This document shows positions 33,401 to 36,803 of a DNA stretch of 36,803 nt, piece after piece; position 1 is the stretch's first letter, and every line of letters starts with the position of its first letter. The stretch lies in contig DSAF01000137.1 in the NCBI GenBank assembly GCA_011388305.1, positions 1 to 36,803 of the forward strand. The letters are read 5' to 3'. Both the position numbers and the translations under genes were made by a program. This DNA comes from Candidatus Zixiibacteriota bacterium. Its GTDB lineage: Bacteria > UBP14 > UBA6098. The notes under the pieces were generated by a model, which was given only the letters and a program-made list of their open reading frames with translations, was not told where the DNA came from and searched no databases.

Positions 33401-35861
33401 TGGTTTCCGCGCCGTCGGCGACGGTGGCGTCGGTCTCGATGGCAGTCCACTCGGAGTCGTCCTGCCAACCCTCGCCGGTCATGGCCGGGACGCCCGCGCC
33501 CGTGCCCGTGAATTCCAGCTCGAGCCAGTGTTGCGCCTGCCAAACCGCCGTCTCCACGATGGGCGTCATCATGACGCAGGTCGCGGGGTTGTCCGTGCCG
33601 GTGTATGAGTCATCGCCGGTGCCCTCCCAGCGGACGAAAATGTCCCGCGAAAGCCCGTCGGTGATAACCTCCGGATCGACGGAGAACTCGCGCTCCTCGC
33701 CGCGCTCAAACCAGCCACTACCCTCGGTCGTGCCAAATGGCGAAACGACATCGAGATAGAGTAGCGTATCGAAAAGCGCCGTGAAAGTGCTGTCGGAAAT
33801 CGGCTGAACATTGTGGAATCTCGCGCCGCCGTCCGACCAGCCGACAAAGCGCGCCATCTCGCCCTCGCCAAGCGGATTGAGCGAATCGACGCCAATCTCG
33901 CGAACCTCCGCGCCAACCCATGTGTCGGAATATGGCGCGGGGAAAGGCGTGCCGTCAATCCAGACGGAGTCGCCGCCATAGTCGGTGGTGACGGTGATGT
34001 CGATTTCCCCCGGAACAATTTGCACCTCGCCGGGATATGTCTCGGCGCGCTCGAAAGCGTATTGGAAATCGCTGAAATCTATATCGACAGTGCCCGTCGC
34101 GTCGATGTTTGCGCGCATGTGATAATAGAAAATCGTGTCCGGCACATCGATGTGCATCACCGAGCCGGGAACATCGCCGAAAACAGAGATAGTCCCCGCT
34201 CCGGGCGTTGCCTCGAGCCGCGACCAAATCACGCTCGAATTTATGAGTCCTAAAAACTCTAACTTGTCGTCGTCATAAGTCATCGTGAAGCGGAAGCTGT
34301 CCGTCGGGAAGGGGATGGTCGCATCGATGAGCGCGGGCAGAAGGAATTCATGCGCCGGCGCGACAATCATGTGATCCTGCGGATAGACCTCCAGTTCAGG
34401 ATCGACAAGATAATTCGCGATAATTGTCCGCGGCATATCGGGATTGACGAACCAAGTTCTTGCGCGCGTGCTGTCACGAAGGTGTCCCGCGGCATCCGAC
34501 CAATGAGTGAAGAAATACCACGCGCCTTCGACGAGTAGCGATTCGGCGGTGATTACCTCCACGGAGTCGTGGACGAACACCCAACCCTCGCCGATTTGCG
34601 CGGGAACGCCCGTGCCGGTGCCGGCGTAGTCCAGCTCGAGCCAATATGCCGTGTCATAAATCGCATGCTGGTGAATCACCTCGCGCATCTGCACCCAAGC
34701 CGTGTCCGAGGAGCCGGTGTATGAGCCGAGGCCTACGCCCTGCCATCCTCGGAAAATATGGCGCGTTCGGGAGAGAGGGCCGGTGAACACCGTATCAGGA
34801 CTGATTTGAATGCGCGCCCATTCGCGCGGATTGAACCAAACGCTGTCCGGATGCACCGGCGACGGAGTGGAATACGCCGGCGCGTGGATTATCAACTGGA
34901 ACATCGTGTCGAAAAAGGCCGTGTAGATCAGCGTGTCCGGCGAAATATGGATTTCGTGGCGCTTGTTGCCGCCGTCAGACCATGAGTGCCACATATGTTT
35001 AATGCCCGGGAACGGGTATTGTATGCTGTCCGTGTCGATAATGTGAAGTTCATCCTCATACCACTCTCCAATATAGGGCGAGTCGGCACGAATCGAGTCG
35101 TCGATAGTGACGATGCCGCCTTCGAAGTCGGTGCGCACGGTGATGTGCGTCGAAGTGTAATATGTCACGCGGATTTTCTGGTTAATCCTCGGCGTAAAGC
35201 GGACGAAGGCCTTGCCCGTCTCGGGAGTAAATTGCGTGACGCGGACACCGATAGCGAACCATCCCTCGCTCAACTGATTGTTGATGTCTGCCAATGCATC
35301 GGCGTTGAGGTGCATGGATACTTCGCCTGTTGCGTTCACGGCTTTTGCACCAAAATAGGTCTTATTCCCAATATCGCCGCCAAGGGCGTCGTTCATGTTG
35401 GTTAAATCCAGAAGGCGCGCCGACGGGGGCGTTGTGTTCGTCAACATGTCCTCGATGGCGATTAAAACCGGGCCGCCCTCGGAGTTATAGACCGAGTCCA
35501 CATCGAGAATGAGGCTGACGTCGTTAATATAGGCCGTGTCGGGAATGTCGTTGATATTGAACTCGAGAATTATTACGCGCTTCTCCGCACTGCCTGACAT
35601 GAGACCACAACCGTCGCGGTCTTCAAAAGCCCAAAGTGTGTCATAAGGCGTTGGAAGTAGCGCAACTGTCCAGCCGCAATACTGCGGAAATCCGCCTATA
35701 TCGTCGCCGAGACACCGCGACCAAGAGCTATAAAGCATTGCGGGGCTTTCGCGAACCGTGACGGGAATGTCGATGGTGATCGGCTCTGTGCCTGCGCCGA
35801 TTGATGTAAGAGCAAACAGGCAAATAGTTGCCAAGACAATAAACGATAACACTTTATGCAT
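24462..35861 (-). CDS. Giant secreted multi-modular protein: cohesin-like modules alternating with InlB-B-type repeats
   Basis: One uninterrupted 3,799-codon gene. A signal peptide (LSFIVLATICLFALTSIGAG) is followed by a beta-rich domain (about 25-235). The body contains six cohesin-like modules (starting near residues 488, 860, 1230, 1595, 2193 and 2938), each with the pattern 'x-V-x-x-G-x-x-x-x-V-P-V-x-L' and then D/N-x-x-L-x-F. Each is followed by a VDG...SP...W..GE...WSDGG repeat, one or more GEGWY..G....F.V.P.....FTGW.G.G.GSYTG.DNPA repeats (divergent InlB B-repeat style), and a terminal HWSGG repeat that leads into the next cohesin module. The last about 145 residues form a different, unrecognised domain. 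It is presumably a cell-surface or secreted adhesin or scaffold. AGAGG 6 bases before the ATG supports the start. No LPxTG, dockerin or FlgD-like sorting end is visible. Confidence 0.93.
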   Translation of the reverse strand: MHKVLSFIVLATICLFALTSIGAGTEPITIDIPVTVRESPAMLYSSWSRCLGDDIGGFPQYCGWTVALLPTPYDTLWAFEDRDGCGLMSGSAEKRVIILEFNINDIPDTAYINDVSLILDVDSVYNSEGGPVLIAIEDMLTNTTPPSARLLDLTNMNDALGGDIGNKTYFGAKAVNATGEVSMHLNADALADINNQLSEGWFAIGVRVTQFTPETGKAFVRFTPRINQKIRVTYYTSTHITVRTDFEGGIVTIDDSIRADSPYIGEWYEDELHIIDTDSIQYPFPGIKHMWHSWSDGGNKRHEIHISPDTLIYTAFFDTMFQLIIHAPAYSTPSPVHPDSVWFNPREWARIQISPDTVFTGPLSRTRHIFRGWQGVGLGSYTGSSDTAWVQMREVIHQHAIYDTAYWLELDYAGTGTGVPAQIGEGWVFVHDSVEVITAESLLVEGAWYFFTHWSDAAGHLRDSTRARTWFVNPDMPRTIIANYLVDPELEVYPQDHMIVAPAHEFLLPALIDATIPFPTDSFRFTMTYDDDKLEFLGLINSSVIWSRLEATPGAGTISVFGDVPGSVMHIDVPDTIFYYHMRANIDATGTVDIDFSDFQYAFERAETYPGEVQIVPGEIDITVTTDYGGDSVWIDGTPFPAPYSDTWVGAEVREIGVDSLNPLGEGEMARFVGWSDGGARFHNVQPISDSTFTALFDTLLYLDVVSPFGTTEGSGWFERGEEREFSVDPEVITDGLSRDIFVRWEGTGDDSYTGTDNPATCVMMTPIVETAVWQAQHWLELEFTGTGAGVPAMTGEGWQDDSEWTAIETDATVADGAETKFFAWWSGGIIADRFSHSTEAFVTSPDTIIAIYADEPFAFELAVPETTLGVPSGSITIPVALDIPTAVVLSTISLNFYFDNTQLSYSGITVGDLAWPTLTGTNLSSGSSGQIYTYAESPSPLSVDSGEILANLHFNVRAGADGVSQVIAGDCGHDIETASPDSGWVNILGRVSVTVTTTPLLGNVTVGGVLHSASYEALWHRGEERAIGVPSPQYPSAGVRMTFDEWSDGGAIVHAVAPLTDTTFTADFDIDYRLHVISEHGITTGDGWYASGTVVPFDVSPDSVHYEGSYYLFDGWLGEGDDAYSGPLREATMTIYESCVETAQWSAFHELTLAHSGTPAIPALDGEGWFAEGVWTTIEADEFVDDGGDTYYFLYWSGDAPIADRLSHTTTVLVERPTALTAVYSLETGNSLFGPPAVTLAEPEAFIAVPVIFHGEGRTADSIGWDFDFPAGIAPNSVVPADFAWDELDISDDGFTATVFARNATEFSIADGDTLLKLILYVSATSGLHELDFHSPRFDLFGAVALDGVLRVTETISVVVRTDFGGKVLVDGVLRDSPFMAEWPAGSEHLIAVQEFQAVSPGHRKYFASWSDDGLRSHYVRPTTDTVFTANHQNRFRLEVVSLRGAVSGSGWYPEGATAHFSVTPESLIVGGDKFVFQSWAGDGAGAYSGAANPASVVMNAPIRETANWQESHYLGLDFVGTGSAVPAMTGEGWFPHGTWTEISTSPIVTDPARSLNPKIFSHWTGGTFADSTEPATTVLVNSALVATAVYSEAAIGATDSVWTSVGEVASVAVQAISGAPIDLDTLDMSITFGGGILAFDEISACGIAWDYLSATATNLGGGVIRVDIQAYRAEPFVVSDFVDLFCVNMQATSGGTAPFELNIVRVNSPEFGLLGGNRAVIVSDLVDLTLASPTADSIYLDDVTYPVGTTIPVVISSPHFAVAPEFVPEGEGSRHRWDTWEDSPERGREIRPTTDTTITALYVLQHRVTAETAHGTVSGDGWFDEGDSTFVAVAPDSIALGDSIIYIFTGWSGDYTGAANPCSILVDSPKDIIAQWDTLYRVRVESAHGTPETDGWCARGDSIVLKIRPTEVVEGSSRFVFTGWEGIGEGSYTGEEDSLWLHPLSPVTQTALWHTQHMVMVFDGGRGTITGGGWYDEGDTAWFSISPTIIDSTAGIRWVFDGWGGEGDEAYTGGDSAAFCTVNEPITQTAQWSLQYYLTVDAGAHGTAFGAGWYDAGEFAEFHIEPESVVVIDGKAWWFNGWAGIGDGAYNGADNPATCQMNSPIVQRASWELRFYVDITDNGAYGLPEFEGEGWHPKNTWQEIYAQSLVTSGSSRLSFSHWSGGTFDDEFSNNTLVHVDTSLSLIAHYSAFEVSPPETMFVDAGEVFDVPITLYNPFALTMMTMQFEVRFPHRLVDFVSLSAGPDIAWSTLTHIVLDDSTFIVYGNRSPSLVYPPVVLCVARFVSTETTAAVDTILLQNFSSDVSGANTHPGTLIISAPIEVTVQTDYTAEDARVLVDGVQQASPYEATWMAGESHSIGTFETIGYGGTRLAWRNWSDGGALFHSVAPLTDTTFTAHYETEHKLTVIALHGEPFGEGFYPEGADAEFGIANETVVSGGTEWTFAGWVGEGDGSYTGADNPATAAMNAPITETATYTRRHYLTVNGVHSATTGEGWYPHGTPAEFSVVDPFVEFAEGSRYAFTSWTGAYSGTNNPATWNVTTPNTQTAVWRTEHLVTIDSPRGTPLGEGWHTAGSTVEISVEATIDSAEGIRWRFAGWEIDGDIIADNPHSFMLTSPEEITALWQLQYRLDVVSPHGLPEGGGWFDAGELATFSVEPETVTIDGTRFVFTGWSGTGEGSYSGPENPRSITMTSPVIETANWKTQHYLTVDGGPSPATGEGWFDRGANRVFSVVDPIIDDDGVRQVFVGWTGWGAGSYTGAGNPAGCTMNAPILQSANYETHYMVDVNSDHGTVFGGGYHPAGSMVAFSVSPEEVIEPAVLYRFDSWQGIGAGSYIGADNPAVAIPAEPIEEIARWDTLYHLDLSAEGCGLADPILIATGFYLQGDVPISAQNPVYDGATRYHFRKWRGDGIADIFSSTTTIAIAEPETAIAEYGTFEVSPIDSVFSSAGATIWIPVILHENLPTVPLDSIGFDFFFDGDMLTFHGLAENPVIDWETTSAEPIARSADTGVRVRAYSLTPIAVAPPDTLIYIGLIVSDGGTYISPTMIDEAVFDIEGSGTVDGVVLRDELVTVTIRNDSYGDSVIVDGTAHPSPFVTTWLPGASHVISAKQRIPLGAGLRARFENWSDGGSRERTVVAVSETTFTANFVQQFAFTVFNSGADSPVPPVGTHWFDAGVTVHAFVENPDPLTSSYCTGYLGTGDLSPGGTADSVSFDITQPTSITWNWGAMVPLVVISEHGAPWPPVGTTWFTPGTTIDATNDSLDIFAPGMAWICASYTGTGSVGSGDGHEASFVIDEASEIEWHFDGPAYKLNLAVDGCGGGAPEVLGTEGYYTDEAEIVVSNRIESGGVAYYFDRWLSIPEGAIFADASDTATTIDMADAPRTAVARFVRGVRIDLFKSPAQDFGGFVVDGVSFDRTSHAEIWVPKCWIGTIASTPADTADGGDSLFVFTSWSDGGAIEHTIGPICENAVFTAFMKKQYRYRFAKDPDWNTFGTLTVGGTVFSGETSASATAWLDSGAVYQISASDIDNIDAGRRFRWTGWSDGGARTHNIGPVAGTDSLTATYQRQFALTVQKNPLQATGWIKFESTYYTDVSEALRWYDIGATANIEVSTPDGRADTLWTFDRWSAGGTEPVLEFSPVDTAELIIAEYLQGIVVLEFSVDTAAWRIGDVGLNETAAMDASEKMTMHNTGSHALVFGLHIANSGPWTAGYGAGANRFALKAKFNNSAIPPTTWGLTADAVLPTIRWATSEVFGSGGWHIESGTSENLWMSWSSPTSSTAYGPQQIGIVITGYISLP
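24465..24900 (-). other. Unrecognised C-terminal domain of the giant protein
   Basis: The final segment starts at VLEFSVDTAAWRIGDVGLNE and ends IGIVITGYISLP. It lacks the InlB-type repeat pattern. It has several Trp and Gly-Asn-rich stretches such as HNTGSHALVFGLHIANSG, reminiscent of a beta-sandwich. It may serve for secretion, anchoring or capping; the sequence alone does not say which. Confidence 0.55.
26650..27050 (-). other. Cohesin-like module 6 of the giant protein (approximate limits)
   Basis: It begins FEVSPIDSVFSSAGATIWIPVIL and contains IGFDFFFDGDMLTFHGL, the strand pattern of cohesin-type domains, ending near FDIEGSGTVDGVV. No dockerin partner is visible in the window. Confidence 0.6.
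27050..28900 (-). repeat. Longest InlB-B-type repeat array of the giant protein
   Basis: Between cohesin-like modules 5 and 6 there is one WSDGG unit, six GEGWY-type units of about 70-75 residues (for example HGEPFGEGFYPEG, RGTPLGEGWHTAG, HGLPEGGGWFDAG) and a terminal unit. The units vary at most positions but keep W, G and the GSYTG-DNPA segment. Confidence 0.8.
28900..29283 (-). other. Cohesin-like module 5 of the giant protein (approximate limits)
   Basis: It begins FEVSPPETMFVDAGEVFDVPI and contains MQFEVRFPHRLVDFVSLSAG, ending near NTHPGTLIIS. Opening and length match the other five modules. Confidence 0.6.
29284..30690 (-). repeat. InlB-B-type repeat array between cohesin-like modules 4 and 5
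   Basis: The array holds one divergent opening unit (WDTWEDSPERGREI), four GWY-type units (HGTVSGDGWFDEG, HGTPETDGWCARG, RGTITGGGWYDEG, HGTAFGAGWYDAG) and a terminal HWSGG unit. The second unit contains an unusual Cys. Confidence 0.8.
30690..31078 (-). other. Cohesin-like module 4 of the giant protein (approximate limits)
   Basis: It begins SVWTSVGEVASVAVQAISG and contains MSITFGGGILAFDEISACG, ending near NSPEFGLLGGN, which parallels the other module ends. Confidence 0.6.
31803..32172 (-). other. Cohesin-like module 3 of the giant protein (approximate limits)
   Basis: It begins AVTLAEPEAFIAVPVIFHGEG and ends HSPRFDLFGAVALDGVLRV. The module is followed by the VVRTDFGGKVLVDG...SP segment that recurs after every cohesin-like module. 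Confidence 0.6.
32893..33285 (-). other. Cohesin-like module 2 of the giant protein (approximate limits)
   Basis: It begins FELAVPETTLGVPSGSITIP and contains ISLNFYFDNTQLSYSGITVG, the closest match of the six to a typical cohesin opening. Confidence 0.65.
34015..34400 (-). other. Cohesin-like module 1 of the giant protein (approximate limits)
   Basis: It begins LEVYPQDHMIVAPAHEFLLP and contains FRFTMTYDDDKLEFLGLINS, ending near FQYAFERAETYPG. It is the first of the six modules after the N-terminal domain and two opening repeats. Confidence 0.6.
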
Positions 35862-35867
35862 TTCGAA

Positions 35868-35872
35868 CCTCT
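35868..35872 (-). promoter_or_regulatory. Ribosome binding site of the giant gene
   Basis: AGAGG lies 6 bases upstream of ATG at 35861, and the ATG is followed by a clear signal peptide, so this start is well supported. Confidence 0.65.
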
Positions 35873-35912
35873 GTGTTGAGTTATACTACGAACAAGCTAT
35901 CCTAATTTGTTA

Positions 35913-35941
35913 AATATAGAATTATCTAAGTTTAATAGCAA
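35913..35941 (-). promoter_or_regulatory. Possible promoter of the giant gene
   Basis: TTGCTA and TATATT with a 17-base spacer lie about 50 bases upstream of the start codon, in AT-rich DNA. The -35 match is only moderate. It is divergent from the tRNA promoter. Confidence 0.35.
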
Positions 35942-36028
35942 GCCCTAAAACGCCAATTTTTCAGCCGCATTTCTTCGCGAGGGTATAAACCCATCTCCCT
36001 TTATCACCCAAAAATCTAAAATTTCCAC

Positions 36029-36057
36029 TTGACACTGCCTTTCCCGAGAATTATACT
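36029..36057 (+). promoter_or_regulatory. tRNA-Glu promoter
   Basis: TTGACA (36029-36034) and TATACT (36052-36057) are separated by exactly 17 bases. Transcription should start near 36064, about 14 bases before the mature tRNA 5' end. Confidence 0.85.
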
Positions 36058-36077
36058 TTGCAAGCGTTTGAAAACAA

Positions 36078-36152
36078 GGCGGTATCGTCTAGGGGTTAGG
36101 ACAGGTGGTTCTCAGCCATCAGACCGGGGTTCGATTCCCCGTACCGCTACCA
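36078..36152 (+). tRNA. tRNA-Glu (anticodon CTC), CCA encoded
   Basis: The 75-base sequence folds as a cloverleaf. The acceptor is GGCGGTA paired with TACCGCT (one G-T at the first pair). The D arm is GTCTAGGGGTTAGGAC. The anticodon stem is GGTGG/CCATC with loop TTCTCAG (anticodon CTC), and the T stem is CGGGG/CCCCG with loop TTCGATT. The discriminator is A and the 3' CCA is present in the gene. The D-arm layout matches bacterial tRNA-Glu. It is the only RNA gene seen, and one of the few plus-strand features. Confidence 0.95.
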
Positions 36153-36157
36153 ATTTG

Positions 36158-36181
36158 GCGGCCTTCGGCCCGCTTTTTTTT
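36158..36181 (+). terminator. Intrinsic terminator after tRNA-Glu
   Basis: GCGGCC-TTC-GGCCCGC forms a GC-rich stem with one bulged C, followed by an uninterrupted run of eight T. It lies six bases beyond the tRNA CCA end. Confidence 0.9.
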
Positions 36182-36206
36182 CCAATTCATCGTGCAACAA
36201 GTTCCC

Positions 36207-36234
36207 TTGAATAATCCGCCGATTTGAGTAATTT
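36207..36234 (+). promoter_or_regulatory. Possible promoter of the VOC gene (leaderless arrangement)
   Basis: TTGAAT (36207-36212) and TAATTT (36229-36234) have a 16-base spacer and end six bases before ATG at 36241. The -10 match is weak, but the geometry copies the thioredoxin promoter. Confidence 0.35.
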
Positions 36235-36240
36235 ACCATC

Positions 36241-36585
36241 ATGATTATGAGAATGGACAGGGTTTTCATCTATGTCGGCGATATGGAACGCGCCGAGCGT
36301 TTTTACGGCGAAGTTTTAGGCTTGAAGCACCTCGAAGGTTTCGAGGGCGATGTGATGTTCGACTCGGGGAATGTCCCGATCATGCTCGTCCCGGCACGTG
36401 AGCGAGGTTGCGCTAAAACCGGCGCGGATATTTGCCTTTGGACAAACGACATAAACGGCGATTATGGGCGGCTATTAGTCTCCGGCGTGAAATTTTTCAA
36501 GCCGCCCGCGCGCGAAAGCTGGGGCGGATGGATTGCCGGCCTGTTCGACTCTGAGGGCAATCGCATCTATCTCATTCAGTATTAG
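36241..36585 (+). CDS. VOC (glyoxalase/bleomycin-resistance) family protein
   Basis: The 114-residue product is a single VOC module pair. MDRVFIYVGDMERAERFYGEVLGLKHLE is the standard first beta-alpha-beta unit, and GGWIAGLFDSEGNRIYLIQY the standard last unit with a Glu-type metal/substrate position near GNRIYLIQ. Family members include lactoylglutathione lyase, dioxygenases and antibiotic-binding proteins; the substrate here cannot be assigned. The start could be Met1 (36241) or Met3 (36247) or Met5 (36253); no Shine-Dalgarno is visible. A weak promoter (TTGAAT, 16 bases, TAATTT) ends six bases before the first ATG. It overlaps the convergent gene on the other strand by four bases. Confidence 0.88.
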   Translation: MIMRMDRVFIYVGDMERAERFYGEVLGLKHLEGFEGDVMFDSGNVPIMLVPARERGCAKTGADICLWTNDINGDYGRLLVSGVKFFKPPARESWGGWIAGLFDSEGNRIYLIQY

Positions 36586-36803
36586 TCCCCCAAAACGAGT
36601 GTATTGAGAAAGTTCTCGATAAGCCCGATGTCCCAGCGCGCCGAACGGCCACCGCCGTTCATCATGAAGACCTTGCCATCGAACTCCGCGAAGCCCAAAA
36701 GTAACGAAACATCTTCAGCGTCGAAGCCCGTCGAGCGACGGTTTGCTACGTAGAGCGTTACATCTACACCGTCGCGGGTTCTCATCATGTATCGCTTAAT
36801 TGA
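36582..36803 (-). CDS. C-terminal end of an unrecognised protein (runs off the window)
   Basis: The minus-strand frame is open from the window edge to the TAA at 36582, so the visible 73 residues are probably the end of a longer protein rather than the 68-residue ORF in the track. The visible part includes TLYVANRRSTGFDAEDVSLLLGFAEFDGKVFMMNGGG and ends FLNTLVLGD. I do not recognise the family. It converges on the VOC gene with a four-base overlap and no visible terminator. Confidence 0.55.
   Translation of the reverse strand, partial: SIKRYMMRTRDGVDVTLYVANRRSTGFDAEDVSLLLGFAEFDGKVFMMNGGGRSARWDIGLIENFLNTLVLGD

Noticed and set aside
24462-35861. Repeats of the giant gene as a CRISPR array or DNA satellite
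   Set aside because: The repeat unit is a protein module of about 70-130 residues in one open frame; there are no short identical direct repeats with uniform spacers.

Overview
The window is a GC-rich, densely coded bacterial chromosome segment. Almost every gene lies on the minus strand, so the biological reading order is right to left. MurE carries the DNPR motif expected for meso-diaminopimelate peptidoglycan. A secreted lamin-tail protein ends in an SPNPF...LPAGVY-type (FlgD-like) domain. MglA/roadblock proteins and a giant cohesin/InlB-like surface protein are also present. Together these suggest an uncultivated or poorly studied diderm of the FCB type or a neighbouring candidate phylum. 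This placement is an inference from protein style; there is no rRNA or other marker to confirm it.

Region 1 (1-18140) is a complete division and cell wall (dcw) cluster: mraZ, rsmH, ftsL, ftsI, murE, murF, an unrecognised 88-aa membrane protein gene, mraY, murD, ftsW, murG, murC, murB, ftsQ, ftsA, ftsZ. Neighbouring genes overlap or nearly abut, apart from a 48-bp ftsA-ftsZ gap. A consensus sigma70-type promoter (TTGACT-17-TATAAT) sits in front of mraZ and a strong hairpin terminator follows ftsZ. The cluster supplies lipid II synthesis (MurB-MurG, MraY), septal polymerisation (FtsW, FtsI), and the divisome scaffold (FtsZ, FtsA, FtsQ, FtsL). Beyond ftsZ is the first part of a UDP-glucose 6-dehydrogenase gene, cut by the window edge. 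Between them is a long near-perfect hairpin.

Region 2 (18141-21072) has an AT-rich intergenic stretch with a 22-bp palindrome. It is followed upstream by a translationally coupled trio: a secreted thioredoxin-fold protein (CGWC), a secreted lamin-tail/FlgD-like protein, and a CCA-adding-type nucleotidyltransferase. The trio has a consensus promoter so close to the first ATG that the mRNA should be leaderless.

Region 3 (21235-24380) is an apparent operon of a four-helix membrane protein with a very long acidic, proline-rich tail, the small GTPase MglA, and a roadblock/LC7 (MglB-like) protein. Its promoter -35 box lies at the centre of a perfect inverted repeat.

Region 4 (24462-35861) is one gene for a 3,799-residue secreted protein. 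It is built from six cohesin-like modules alternating with arrays of InlB-B-type repeats, plus an unrecognised C-terminal domain.

Region 5 (35862-36803) holds a tRNA-Glu(CTC) with its own promoter and terminator, a small VOC-family protein gene, and the 3' end of an unrecognised minus-strand gene.

The most notable parts are the giant modular protein, the membrane protein-MglA-roadblock unit with its operator-like palindrome, and the unassigned small dcw gene.
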